From the NCBI GenBank assembly GCA_019794795.1, contig JAIMFC010000012.1, positions 1-43,670 of the forward strand: DNA of 43,670 nt, given 5' to 3'. The position numbers were made by a program, and so were the translations under genes. Below, in pieces: positions 1 to 7,465 of this stretch (position 1 is its first letter; the number at the start of each line of letters is the position of its first letter). This DNA is from Streptococcus gallolyticus. Lineage in GTDB: Bacteria; Bacillota; Bacilli; Lactobacillales; Streptococcaceae. The notes under the pieces are model-generated. The model saw only the letters and a list, made by a program, of their open reading frames with translations. It was not told the DNA's origin and ran no database searches.

Positions 1-302
1 ATTCGCATGTCTATCAAATATCATCAAAGCACTCTTACTTTTTAAATATCCCATAAAATCGGAAATCGCTAGTTTTGGTGGTATCAGCACAAGCATGTGA
101 ACGTGATCTGACATCATATGCCCTTCCATAATTTTTACACCTTTGTACTGACATAGATGACGGAAAATTTCTATTAAATCTTGTCTGATAAATCTTGTCT
201 GATTTTGTAGTAGATGGATTTTCTACGATACTTCGGGGTAAAGACGATGTGATATTTGCATATCCATTTGGTGTGTGATAAACTATAACTGGTTTTAGCC
301 AT
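1..302 (-). pseudogene. tnpA: IS200 family transposase TnpA, frameshifted and cut by window edge
   Basis: Reading leftward from ATG at 302, the frame encodes an IS200 TnpA N-terminus (MAKTSYSLSHTKW, then YHIVFTPKYRRK). It hits stop codons just after a 14-bp tandem duplication (aaatcttgtctgat at 176-189 and again at 190-203). Removing one copy restores a continuous frame into the HUH region, with DHVHML visible, followed by a segment like SDFMGYLKSKSALM. The duplication therefore inactivated a Y1 (HUH) transposase. The catalytic tyrosine would lie beyond the window edge. The family call is confident from these motifs. Confidence 0.85.
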
Positions 303-427
303 TTATTTTTCCTTTCTGTATCTAACCTGAACAATTAGATTATACTAGGAAAAATAAATGGAAGCTAGAAGCCTCGGCAGCCACCAGCATAGCTGGTGGT
401 TTTCTCATTTTTCTCTCCGAGAAAAAC
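1..427 (-). mobile_element. IS200/IS605-type element, left end and 5' part (runs off window)
   Basis: The segment holds the start of an IS200-type tnpA read leftward and, upstream of it, two stem-loops typical of an IS200 left end. One is a perfect 8-bp stem with a 3-base loop at 381-399 (ccaccagc / gctggtgg); the other is an 8-bp stem at 408-426 (tttttctc / gagaaaaa). A TATAAT box for tnpA lies at 339-344 on the minus strand and an AAAGGA ribosome site at about 311-316. The element boundary toward the next gene is not defined; it lies within about 30 bases of that gene's ribosome site. Confidence 0.7.
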
Positions 428-461
428 TGGCTGGAAGCCATAATAAAGGAGTTTGGGATTT

Positions 462-1130
462 ATGAAAAAGATAATGAAGGTTTTTACCTCGCTACTTTTG
501 GCCTTATTGGTTAATTTAGCGATATCTCCTAGTTTAGTTGTTTTGACAGATGAACAATATAATCTGAATAGTTCTTATGAAGTAGTTCAAAATTCAGATT
601 ACTCAGTGACTTTAATTGATAAAGTTAAGGGTGAGTCTGTAACCATTGACGTTGTAGATAATCATAATGCAATTTATACAGACAATAGTGGAATTAGAAA
701 TAAAGTTTATATAGATGATATTGGAAATGTCTATTTAAATGGTATTTTGAAAGTATCAAGAGACGATTTTAATAGTCGTGTTGTCAAAGAAGATACTCCT
801 GTCAGTGATGGCCCTGTTCGAATGATGAGATCGGCAGCAAATTTGAAGTATACATATTTGGATACTCTATATTATGATACGAAGACCCAAGGGGATATTC
901 AAGGGTTAGCACTTAGTCTATTATCTTTTGTCCCTTATGTTGGTCCTGTCTTTGCTATTGCTGGAATTATTAATACATTTAAGAGTTTGGGACATCCAAC
1001 TATGTATGTTAAAATAAATAGATATTATGCGGGAGGAAATCAGTTTTATAGATATGATTCTTTCTTTTACTCTGATCCAGGAAGGACAAATCTAGTAACA
1101 AAAAGAACAGAATACAAACAAATGTGGTAA
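462..1130 (+). CDS. Secreted small protein, possibly geobacillin-26-like bacteriocin
   Basis: The start is ATG 462, ten bases after AAAGGAG (445-451); an in-frame TTG at 453 sits on top of that site and is unlikely. The 222-residue product begins with a Lys-rich n-region and a hydrophobic stretch (about residues 8-26), so it is probably exported. A polar, beta-rich section follows, then a Gly/Pro-containing hydrophobic segment (FVPYVGPVFAIAGIINTF, near residue 155-172) and a Tyr-rich tail ending KQMW. This layout recalls the geobacillin-26 family of non-lanthipeptide bacteriocins, but I recognise no diagnostic motif, so the function is tentative. The gene is more AT-rich than its neighbours and lies between an IS200 remnant and a repeat. 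No immunity or transport gene is beside it, which suggests an acquired or orphan locus. Confidence 0.55.
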   Translation: MKKIMKVFTSLLLALLVNLAISPSLVVLTDEQYNLNSSYEVVQNSDYSVTLIDKVKGESVTIDVVDNHNAIYTDNSGIRNKVYIDDIGNVYLNGILKVSRDDFNSRVVKEDTPVSDGPVRMMRSAANLKYTYLDTLYYDTKTQGDIQGLALSLLSFVPYVGPVFAIAGIINTFKSLGHPTMYVKINRYYAGGNQFYRYDSFFYSDPGRTNLVTKRTEYKQMW

Positions 1131-1238
1131 GTAATTTTTATGTAAAATTCGATAACCATTAAGCTAGATATTTATTTATAATTATGGTTAAAAATATAAG
1201 AATTGATTTCTACTTATTTATTTCAGGTAAGCAATAAA

Positions 1239-1413
1239 GAGTCTGGGACAAAAGTCTCAGGCTCTCTAATTTTCTATAGTTTTAACAGTTTGACGCAGTG
1301 GTTGACTGAATGTTCTCATCCCTTGCTACGCAAGAGATTTCGACCAGTCTAGTCAACTGTGCGGAGGTGGGACGACAAAATCGATTTCTGCGAAATCACG
1401 ATTTTTATCCCAC
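1239..1413. repeat. Structured interspersed repeat, copy 1
   Basis: This fills most of the gene-free stretch 1131-1419; bases 1131-1238 are AT-rich with nothing else recognised. The repeat opens with a hairpin at 1239-1264 (GAGTCTGGGAC, loop aaaa, GTCTCAGGCTC). It closes with a long stem: outer arms gtggga 1367-1372 and tcccac 1408-1413, inner arms aaaatcg-atttc and gaaat-ca-cgatttt at 1377-1405. A small hairpin lies at 1322-1334. A second copy lies at 13510-13663 with compensatory changes. It could act as a terminator for both flanking genes. Confidence 0.7.
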
Positions 1414-1419
1414 TCTCTT

Positions 1420-2154
1420 TTAATTTGTAGCTGGGCGAACAAAGACCAGTTCTTGTTCCTTGGACAAATCAGCTTGATAGACAAAGCCATCAATGGATAA
1501 TGTTTTTATCTGGTCAATAGTTTCCACATTCTTTTCAGCCATCAAGGATAGGAAACGACCGCGACCTTTTTTAGAAATGGTAGAGTGTATTTTGCGCTGA
1601 CCATTTTTTTCTTCCATAAAGATTAGCTTTATCATTCGAGCCTGTACACTGGGTGAAAAGACCGCTTCAAACTCAGACGACATGAGTGATACAAAGTATT
1701 CGTCGTCTCCAATAACTTGGTCAAATTGCTGGCGCCAAAATTGCTTTAGAGACTTGCCTGCTACTTTGAGACTACCTTGGAAGTCTAAGCGGTGTGGTGA
1801 AATCAGATCAAAAACATTGATAACACCATAAAATCCTGTCGTGATAAAGGCATTTTTGCGGAGATAATCCACTTCTGCTTCCGTCAAATCAGTCCGCTTC
1901 ATATAGCGGTACATGAGACCATCATAGAGTTGCCAGGCAGGATAGGTTTTAGCCTGTCCACTAGCAATACGTTGCCAGCGGTCCCATTCTAACTGAGCCT
2001 TATCCAGCTTAATCTTGTAAAATTTAGCTAAATCCTCTTTCGTCATGGTCAACAGGCTCTCCAAAACTTGCTGACTAGCTGGTTGCAGAGTTTGAAAAGC
2101 CTGCGGATCTAAGTTTGTATTCATTTCTTTGGCATTTGGCAACAATATTTTCAT
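1420..2154 (-). CDS. yaaA: Peroxide stress protein YaaA
   Basis: This is a 244-residue protein of the YaaA (DUF328/UPF0246) family, beginning MKILLPNAKEMN, which matches the family's usual start. Members bind DNA and reduce free iron and oxidative damage under peroxide stress in Escherichia coli; that role is inferred here by homology. Length is normal for the family and no frameshift is seen. The gene stands alone, reading away from the DUF1836 gene. No Shine-Dalgarno precedes the ATG; a TGC-TATAAT box ends six bases upstream, so the mRNA is predicted to start at the ATG itself. The structured repeat directly downstream may end the transcript. Confidence 0.85.
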   Translation of the reverse strand: MKILLPNAKEMNTNLDPQAFQTLQPASQQVLESLLTMTKEDLAKFYKIKLDKAQLEWDRWQRIASGQAKTYPAWQLYDGLMYRYMKRTDLTEAEVDYLRKNAFITTGFYGVINVFDLISPHRLDFQGSLKVAGKSLKQFWRQQFDQVIGDDEYFVSLMSSEFEAVFSPSVQARMIKLIFMEEKNGQRKIHSTISKKGRGRFLSLMAEKNVETIDQIKTLSIDGFVYQADLSKEQELVFVRPATN

Positions 2155-2160
2155 AACATG

Positions 2161-2166
2161 ATTATA
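2161..2166 (-). promoter_or_regulatory. Extended -10 box of yaaA (predicted leaderless)
   Basis: On the minus strand the sequence reads TGC-TATAAT-CATGTT-ATG. An extended -10 with six bases before ATG places the usual start point on the A of the start codon. No AGGAG-like site exists in between. Confidence 0.6.
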
Positions 2167-2204
2167 GCATAGGTTTTCTTTAAATCGGTCAGTTTGTTTT
2201 TTGC

Positions 2205-2254
2205 TTGATTTATTATTTTTAGAATGTTATTATCTAGTTATAAAAACTAGATAA
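2205..2254 (+). promoter_or_regulatory. Promoter and palindromic operator of the DUF1836-hemolysin III pair
   Basis: TTGATT (2205-2210), 17 bases, then TATTAT (2228-2233) forms a good promoter. A perfect 10-bp inverted repeat (TTATCTAGTT at 2230-2239, AACTAGATAA at 2245-2254, 5-base gap) overlaps the -10 and covers the predicted start point. That position suits a repressor site; the DUF1836 product just downstream is the obvious candidate to bind it. Confidence 0.6.
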
Positions 2255-2270
2255 ACAAAAGGTGATAAGT

Positions 2271-2711
2271 ATGAAGCTTCCAAATTGGCAGGACCTGCCC
2301 CAATTAGATCTCTATCTGGATCAAGTCTTACTCTATGTTAACCAAGTGACCAGCTCTGCCATTTCCCAAAAAGAAAAGCCCCTAACAGCTGCCATGATCA
2401 ACAACTATGTTAAGCAGGGGATTTTACCTAAACCTATCAAGAAAAAATACGGACGCAATCAGGTGGCAAGGCTCATCATTCTCAGTTTGTCCAAGTCGGT
2501 CTTTCAGCTCCCTGATATCGTCGCCATGATCGAACTCTTGGCTCAAGATCGTGCTGCCAACCTACTTTATGATGATATGATCAATTGTTTGTATGGGCAG
2601 AAAACTGAGGAAACACATCCTCTCATCATCAGCGCTTGCAAGACCCTGCTAGCCTACCAGGAAACCCTTGCTCTTATCCAATCTCTGGAGGAAATCAACC
2701 ATGAATCATAG
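2271..2711 (+). CDS. DUF1836 domain protein, likely DNA-binding regulator
   Basis: The start is ATG 2271 behind AAAGGTGAT; an in-frame GTG at 2262 lies within that site and is rejected. The 146-residue product carries the DUF1836 pattern: PLTAAMINNYVKQGILPKP followed by a basic turn (KKKYGRNQ) and helices, near residues 40-85. DUF1836 resembles MerR-type winged-helix domains, so DNA binding is expected but unproven for the family. Its stop overlaps the hemolysin III-like gene by 11 bases, so the two are translationally coupled and probably share a task. A palindrome over its own promoter suggests autoregulation. Confidence 0.75.
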   Translation: MKLPNWQDLPQLDLYLDQVLLYVNQVTSSAISQKEKPLTAAMINNYVKQGILPKPIKKKYGRNQVARLIILSLSKSVFQLPDIVAMIELLAQDRAANLLYDDMINCLYGQKTEETHPLIISACKTLLAYQETLALIQSLEEINHES

Positions 2712-3348
2712 TCTTAAACTCTCTCAACAACTCTCTTTTGGCGAGGAGATCGGCAACGCTGTTACTCATGCAGTTAGCGCCCTGCTCATGCTTATCCTAT
2801 TGCCCTTTACAGCTACCTACACCTTCAACCACAGTGGCTTGACCCAGTCTATCGGCGTGTCCATTTTTGTCATCAGTCTTTTCCTCATGTTTTTATCATC
2901 GGCCATTTACCACTCCATGTCCTACGGCTCAATCCACAAATATGTCTTGCGCATCATCGATCACTCTATGATTTACATCGCAATTGCAGGCTCTTATACC
3001 CCTGTTATCCTGACATTGATGAACAATTGGATGGGATACCTCATTCTCGTTATTCAATGGGGAACAACTATTTTTGGTATTCTCTACAAGATTTTCGCGA
3101 AACAAGTCAATGAAAAATTCAGTCTTGCCCTCTACCTGATCATGGGCTGGCTGGTTGTTTTGATTTTCCCAGCAATCATTCTTCATACAGGGCCTGCTTT
3201 CTGGATTCTGATGCTTCTTGGCGGACTTTCTTACACTATTGGTTCTGTTTTTTATGCAAAGAAAAAGCCCTATTTCCACATGATCTGGCATTTATTTATC
3301 ATCTTAGCCAGCCTCCTGCAGTATGGGGCCATTGTATTTTATATGTGA
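2701..3348 (+). CDS. Hemolysin III / YqfA family membrane protein
   Basis: This 215-residue integral membrane protein starts at ATG 2701, eight bases after TGGAGGA inside the DUF1836 gene. The N-terminus (SFGEEIGNAVTHAVSALL) and the motifs SAIYHSM, DHSMIYIAIAGSYTP and MIWHLF are those of the HlyIII/PAQR-like superfamily, whose conserved Ser, Asp and His residues resemble a metal-dependent hydrolase site. About seven membrane segments can be seen. The hemolysin name is historical; the physiological role in streptococci is unclear. It is co-transcribed with the DUF1836 regulator. I see no clear terminator in the 21 bases before the convergent gene. Confidence 0.85.
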   Translation: MNHSLKLSQQLSFGEEIGNAVTHAVSALLMLILLPFTATYTFNHSGLTQSIGVSIFVISLFLMFLSSAIYHSMSYGSIHKYVLRIIDHSMIYIAIAGSYTPVILTLMNNWMGYLILVIQWGTTIFGILYKIFAKQVNEKFSLALYLIMGWLVVLIFPAIILHTGPAFWILMLLGGLSYTIGSVFYAKKKPYFHMIWHLFIILASLLQYGAIVFYM

Positions 3349-3369
3349 GCCTGAGACAGACGCCCACTC

Positions 3370-3897
3370 TCATTTCTTCAATATTTGTTTGAAAATCGGG
3401 TACAAAATTGGTACTGCAACAATAGTTGCCAAAGCTGAGCCATATGAACCTAGAATTTTTACCAAGGATAGGCCAAAAGCCGCACCGAATGTGGTTCCAC
3501 CGACTAAACTTCCCATAATCGTATATTTAATCAGATTCAGGACAATCTTTGTCACCGCGGCAAGAACTCCAACAGCAATGACATTAGCAGTCTTATCATT
3601 TTGCTTCAGCGCTTTTTCATAAACAACATAAAGCACTAAGCAAACAATCAAGGACTCTAAAATGGTTATCCAAGCGACTGAAGCATAACCTGTCACCAAA
3701 TCGAAAATTCCTAGACCAAGAGCCGCAGCAGTGGCTCCTTTTTTTGCACCGAAAAGCAAGACGCCGACCACAACCAAGGCATTGCCAAAGTGGATAAATT
3801 GCGCCCCAACTGGAATCCTGAGGGCGTAGACACTGACAAAAATCAAGGCTGCAAACAAGCTAGTTTCTGCTAAATCTCTCAATACATTATTTTTCAT
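3370..3897 (-). CDS. ECF transporter S component, probably for vitamin B6
   Basis: The start is ATG 3897 behind TTAGGAGAG; an upstream TTG (3918) lacks a site. The 175-residue protein has about five or six hydrophobic segments and small-residue-rich stretches, plus an N-terminal region (VYALRIPVGAQFIHFGNALVVVG) typical of S components that pair with a shared EcfAA'T energy module. The start overlaps the pyridoxal kinase stop by 11 bases. Coupling to a B6 kinase and to a MocR-type regulator points to pyridoxine or pyridoxal uptake (PdxU-like). Substrate is inferred from context only. No energising ATPase genes are present here. Confidence 0.75.
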   Translation of the reverse strand: MKNNVLRDLAETSLFAALIFVSVYALRIPVGAQFIHFGNALVVVGVLLFGAKKGATAAALGLGIFDLVTGYASVAWITILESLIVCLVLYVVYEKALKQNDKTANVIAVGVLAAVTKIVLNLIKYTIMGSLVGGTTFGAAFGLSLVKILGSYGSALATIVAVPILYPIFKQILKK

Positions 3898-4741
3898 TTT
3901 CTCTCCTAAATTCTTCAAATACTTGGCTCAACTCAGCCAAATGAGGTTCAAAGTAAACACCATACTTGACATCACGCGCCAGATCTACTGTTTCCTGCAG
4001 GGATTTTTCCACAAATTGCAAGATTTGCGGAAGACCTCGATCAAAATCAATTTTTTCCACATACAAAGCTGCTACTAGACTAGCGACCATATCCCCCGTT
4101 CCAAAGAAATGCTGAGGAAAACGCTGAGTCATATGATAGGAAACCTTGTCAGCCTTGACATCATAATGGGCCAACCCAATCTGTTCTTCGTCAAACGAAA
4201 TCCCTGTTAAGACTATCTGTTCTGCTCCAAAGTCAGCCAGTTTGACTAGCAATTGCTCAATTTCGCTTCGACCATACTCATTTCCAAGATAGGGTGAATC
4301 AGTCAAAAAGGCTGCTTCTGTCAAATTTGGTATCAACACTTTTGCCTGCCCTGCCAGCTGACGCATGGCTAGGACATCATTCTGATCAAAACCGCTGTAA
4401 AGTTTCCCATTGTCCCCTAAAATGGGGTCCAGAATGATTGGAATTTTCTCGTCTGTAGCATATTTTTCCAGCCGCTCAAAGAGACTAGCCCTACGACTGT
4501 AACCGATCAACAGACCATCGACATGCAGTTTTAAGCTCTGCCATTGCGCCAAATAATCCACTAACAGCTGGCTCATATCCGCAAGCGCAATATTGGTAAA
4601 GCCGCCTGTATGGGAAGACAACAGGACAGTAGGTAAAATGGCCGTTTCCACCTGACAAGCCGCTAAAATCGGCATACTAGCTGCTAAGGCTACCTTACCA
4701 ATCCCCGGCAAGTCATTAGCAAGTAACAAACGTTTTGGCAT
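3887..4741 (-). CDS. pdxK: Pyridoxal/pyridoxamine kinase
   Basis: This 284-residue ribokinase-superfamily (PfkB/ThiD-like) kinase is predicted to phosphorylate B6 vitamers to PLP precursors. The N-terminus (LLLANDLPGIGKVALAASMPIL) and VLLSSHTGGF are typical of PdxK/PdxY relatives. The anion-hole motif GTGDMVASLVAALY is present near residue 200-215. ATG 4741 follows a strong GGGAGGAG. It is the first gene of a two-gene unit with the S component, so import and phosphorylation trapping are coupled. A hydroxymethylpyrimidine kinase cannot be fully excluded, but no thiamine genes are nearby. Confidence 0.8.
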   Translation of the reverse strand: MPKRLLLANDLPGIGKVALAASMPILAACQVETAILPTVLLSSHTGGFTNIALADMSQLLVDYLAQWQSLKLHVDGLLIGYSRRASLFERLEKYATDEKIPIILDPILGDNGKLYSGFDQNDVLAMRQLAGQAKVLIPNLTEAAFLTDSPYLGNEYGRSEIEQLLVKLADFGAEQIVLTGISFDEEQIGLAHYDVKADKVSYHMTQRFPQHFFGTGDMVASLVAALYVEKIDFDRGLPQILQFVEKSLQETVDLARDVKYGVYFEPHLAELSQVFEEFRRENEK

Positions 4742-4767
4742 AGCTCCTCCCTTCTTCTATAAAAATA

Positions 4768-4797
4768 ATTGTAAAGCAAATGAAGTTGGTGTACAAT
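4768..4797. promoter_or_regulatory. Face-to-face overlapping promoters of pdxK and the MocR-type regulator
   Basis: The plus strand has TTGTAA (4769-4774), 17 bases, TACAAT (4792-4797) toward the regulator, with an extended TG. The minus strand has TTGTAC (4796-4791), 17 bases, TACAAT (4773-4768) toward pdxK. Each promoter's -35 overlaps the other's -10, and the ends form an inverted repeat attgta / tacaat. RNA polymerase cannot occupy both at once. Confidence 0.75.
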
Positions 4798-4828
4798 AGA
4801 AGAAAATTTTATCTGTACGGGGACAGTT

Positions 4829-6085
4829 ATGCACAGCAAGTACCAGACCATTATCCAAGATATTCTCCAAGGTATCGAAAATCAAACTTTCAAACGTGGG
4901 CAAAAACTGCCTTCTATCCGCAAACTCAGTCAAGAATACGGCTGCAGCAAAGATACGGTGCAAAAGGCCATGCTGGAGCTCAAGTACCGCAACAAGATTT
5001 ACGCTGTGGAAAAAAGTGGCTACTATATCTTAGAGGACAAGGAGTTTCAAGAGGAAAAGCTAGAGCTCAACCCACAAGATTTCCAAAATCTACCCTACGA
5101 TGACTTTCGTCTCTGTCTCAATGAAAGTCTAATCGGGCGGGAAAATTATCTCTTCAACTATTATCACCAGCAAGAAGGGCTAGAAGAATTGATTGAGTCC
5201 GTTCAACAGCTCTTGGTCGACTATGATGTGTATGCCAAAAAAGACCAGATTGTTACCACAGCAGGTAGTCAACAGGCCCTCTATATCTTGTCTCAACTCA
5301 ATATTGGAAATGGACAAGGCCAAATGCTCTTGGAAGAACCAACCTATCACCGTATGAAGGACTTGTTGGACGGCCAAGGCTTGTCTTATCAGACAATTGA
5401 GCGAACTTTGGAGGGCATTGACTTGAAAGAGCTAGAAAGGATTTTCCGAACAGAGAAAATTTCCTTTTTCTATACTATCCCCCGTCTTCACAATCCTCTG
5501 GGCTCTTCCTACTCTGACCAGGAAAAAAAGGAGATTGTCCGCTTAGCCCAAGCCTACAATGTCTACATTATCGAAGACGACTATTTAGCTGATTTTGATC
5601 CAGATAAACAGGTTCCCCTCCACTATCTAGACACCCAAGAGCGCGTCATCTACCTAAAATCCTTTACGACCACCCTCTTTCCTGCACTGCGCATTGGTAG
5701 CGTAGCCCTTCCCCACGAGTTGGTCGCACCATTTTTACACCACAAGGGACTTATGGACTACGATACCAATCTCATCATGCAAAAGGCGCTATCGCTTTAC
5801 ATTGACAATGGAATGTTTTCCCGTAACACACGATTGTTACAAGAATCTGCTCATATCCGACAACAGGAAATGGAAACTGTTCTTTCAAGAAATCAAGTTC
5901 CTTTCCCTTATCAGCTCGGCCACGGACAAGTTACTTTTCAACTAGCAACTCAAGAATTAACCGCCTCCCTCAAACACAGCAAACTCCCCCTACAAATCAT
6001 AGAAAGTCAATACTGGACCTACCTCATTTTGCCTTACAACAAGAATTTCTCGAATAATATCAGAAGGTTGGGGGAAATGATATAA
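4829..6085 (+). CDS. MocR/GntR-type regulator with aminotransferase-like domain (PdxR-like)
   Basis: This 418-residue protein has an N-terminal GntR winged helix (about residues 1-70; RGQKLPSIRKLSQEYGCSKDTVQKAM) followed by a fold-type I aminotransferase-like domain. The PLP-site motifs LHNPLG and EDDY (residues 249-252) are recognisable. The lysine that should form the Schiff base is absent: the usual FSKTL reads FTTTL, with Thr281 in its place. Family members such as PdxR and GabR sense PLP or PLP adducts. The divergent position beside pdxK and an ECF S component suggests it controls B6 salvage. At 418 residues it is shorter than GabR (about 480). ATG 4829 follows a GGGGA site. Confidence 0.8.
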   Translation: MHSKYQTIIQDILQGIENQTFKRGQKLPSIRKLSQEYGCSKDTVQKAMLELKYRNKIYAVEKSGYYILEDKEFQEEKLELNPQDFQNLPYDDFRLCLNESLIGRENYLFNYYHQQEGLEELIESVQQLLVDYDVYAKKDQIVTTAGSQQALYILSQLNIGNGQGQMLLEEPTYHRMKDLLDGQGLSYQTIERTLEGIDLKELERIFRTEKISFFYTIPRLHNPLGSSYSDQEKKEIVRLAQAYNVYIIEDDYLADFDPDKQVPLHYLDTQERVIYLKSFTTTLFPALRIGSVALPHELVAPFLHHKGLMDYDTNLIMQKALSLYIDNGMFSRNTRLLQESAHIRQQEMETVLSRNQVPFPYQLGHGQVTFQLATQELTASLKHSKLPLQIIESQYWTYLILPYNKNFSNNIRRLGEMI

Positions 6086-6120
6086 AAATAAACACCATAA
6101 ATTCTAGTGTTTATTTTATT
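6085..6120 (+). terminator. Terminator of the MocR-type regulator
   Basis: Perfect 11-bp stem AAAATAAACAC (6085-6095) and GTGTTTATTTT (6107-6117) with an 11-base loop, running into a T-rich stretch right after the stop codon. Confidence 0.75.
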
Positions 6121-6132
6121 TTTAATACAGTA

Positions 6133-6181
6133 TTGACTTTTACAATTATTTTATTTATACTTTTACAAAAGTAATTACTTT
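6133..6181 (+). promoter_or_regulatory. Promoter and overlapping palindromes of the MFS-ArsR operon
   Basis: TTGACT (6133-6138), 17 bases, TATACT (6156-6161). Two palindromes overlap each other at the predicted start point: ACTTTT-AC-AAAAGT (6159-6172) and the 14-bp AAAGTAATTACTTT (6168-6181). AT-rich dyads at this position are what ArsR-type repressors use; the downstream ArsR-type gene is the candidate binder. Confidence 0.65.
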
Positions 6182-6212
6182 ATTTTAAATCAAATGCTTT
6201 TTGAGGTGTTCT

Positions 6213-7448
6213 ATGAGAAAAATAATGTCAAATCGATTATTTATCAGCAATCTGATTGCTGACTTGATTTCTAATTTTGGAGATGACCTCTACTACATGG
6301 CTTTGATGACCTATGTAGTCGCCCTTCCCAAGGCAAATTTTGCCCTAGCCCTCGTTTCCATTTCTGAAAGTCTACCAACTTTTAGTAGATTATTTACCTA
6401 CCATTGGGCGGATCGAACACTCCAGAAAATCCGTGGTATTCAGCTAACCTTGCTATTTCGGATACTTCTCTTTATCCTACTTGGATTCATCATGCAGTTC
6501 AAACCAGCACTTTGGATTGTTTTGGTCGCGGCTATTTTCAACTTTCTTGCTGATATGGCTGGACAATACGAAAATGGGCTCTACATTCCCATTTCCCTGC
6601 GAATCATTACAGATGAAGACCGTCAAGAATTTATGGGCTTTAGTCAGAGTATCGGACTTGCTGCTCATATTTTCTTCCAAAGTAGCGGGGCTATCCTAAT
6701 TACTTGGATGTCCTTTTCTCACTTGGCCTTCTTCAATGCTATCACATTTTTGGTCACATTCCTTATCATCACTGTCAATAAGTCCCGCATTCAAGAACAT
6801 TTCATGGAAAAACCGCTTAATCTAGCAGAGACAGAATCAGATCAATCTGTGCTGAAAACCATAAAAAACACCTTATGGACAGCCATTTCTGAACTCAAAA
6901 AGATTCCAGATATCCATGCCAATATGGTGGTCATCTTAATCTTAAACGGTTTAACTTCCAGCCTCTCGATTCTCCTCACGCTTATGATGAACCAAATTCC
7001 TAGCTTCACTCTCATCAATCCTGCCACTACTTTAGCCACTGTCAACATCACGATAATGGTTGGTAGTATTCTAGGTGGTATCTTAACCATGAATGTCTTG
7101 AAAGTTGTTTCCATTCAAAAAACAATTCAGGCTTCCACACTCCTCACCTGTCTCATGCTAATTGCTTTTGCATTTGGAAATATCTATTTGATGCTCCTTT
7201 TTCTATTGCCACTGGGAGTGCTGTCCGGTGCACTCAATCCAAAATTCAACACTCTAATCTACAATACTCTTCCAGAAGAAAGTCTCGCAACAATCATGGG
7301 CGGCATTACAACCTATTTTCAGCTGGGAATGGTCATCATGCAGGTCACCTTGTCAGGTTTGGTGCTAGTCTTCTCTGCAAAACTACTGGTCGTCTTCTTA
7401 CTCTTGCTTTCTTTACTAACTTTGGGATATACTATGAAAAAAAGATGA
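6213..7448 (+). CDS. MFS transporter
   Basis: This 411-residue membrane protein has about twelve hydrophobic segments arranged in two halves around a polar central loop (roughly residues 190-230), as in drug-efflux-type major facilitator proteins. The start is ATG 6213, just after TGAGGTG; an upstream TTG (6201) coincides with that site. A charged loop between TM2 and TM3 (YHWADRTLQKIRG) sits where the MFS signature loop is expected. The substrate cannot be told from sequence. It is followed within about 20 bases by an ArsR-type regulator, so the pair is probably a self-regulated efflux operon. Confidence 0.8.
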   Translation: MRKIMSNRLFISNLIADLISNFGDDLYYMALMTYVVALPKANFALALVSISESLPTFSRLFTYHWADRTLQKIRGIQLTLLFRILLFILLGFIMQFKPALWIVLVAAIFNFLADMAGQYENGLYIPISLRIITDEDRQEFMGFSQSIGLAAHIFFQSSGAILITWMSFSHLAFFNAITFLVTFLIITVNKSRIQEHFMEKPLNLAETESDQSVLKTIKNTLWTAISELKKIPDIHANMVVILILNGLTSSLSILLTLMMNQIPSFTLINPATTLATVNITIMVGSILGGILTMNVLKVVSIQKTIQASTLLTCLMLIAFAFGNIYLMLLFLLPLGVLSGALNPKFNTLIYNTLPEESLATIMGGITTYFQLGMVIMQVTLSGLVLVFSAKLLVVFLLLLSLLTLGYTMKKR

Positions 7449-7465
7449 TTTAGAAAGTGAATCTC

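Noticed and set aside
35..334. A 99-residue minus-strand open frame at the left edge
   Set aside because: It is the wrong frame over most of its length; the transposase motifs lie in frames entering from ATG 302 and resuming after the 14-bp duplication.
453..461. TTG start for the bacteriocin-like gene
   Set aside because: It lies one base after the ribosome site; ATG 462 has proper spacing.
1150..1190. AACCAT ... ATGGTT inverted repeat after the bacteriocin-like gene
   Set aside because: The loop is over 25 bases in AT-rich sequence; likely chance.
3340..3375. A terminator between the hemolysin III-like and S-component genes
   Set aside because: No stable stem with a T tract could be found in this stretch.
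7457..7465. GTG start for the ArsR-type gene
   Set aside because: No ribosome site precedes it; ATG 7466 has a weak but properly spaced AGAAAG.
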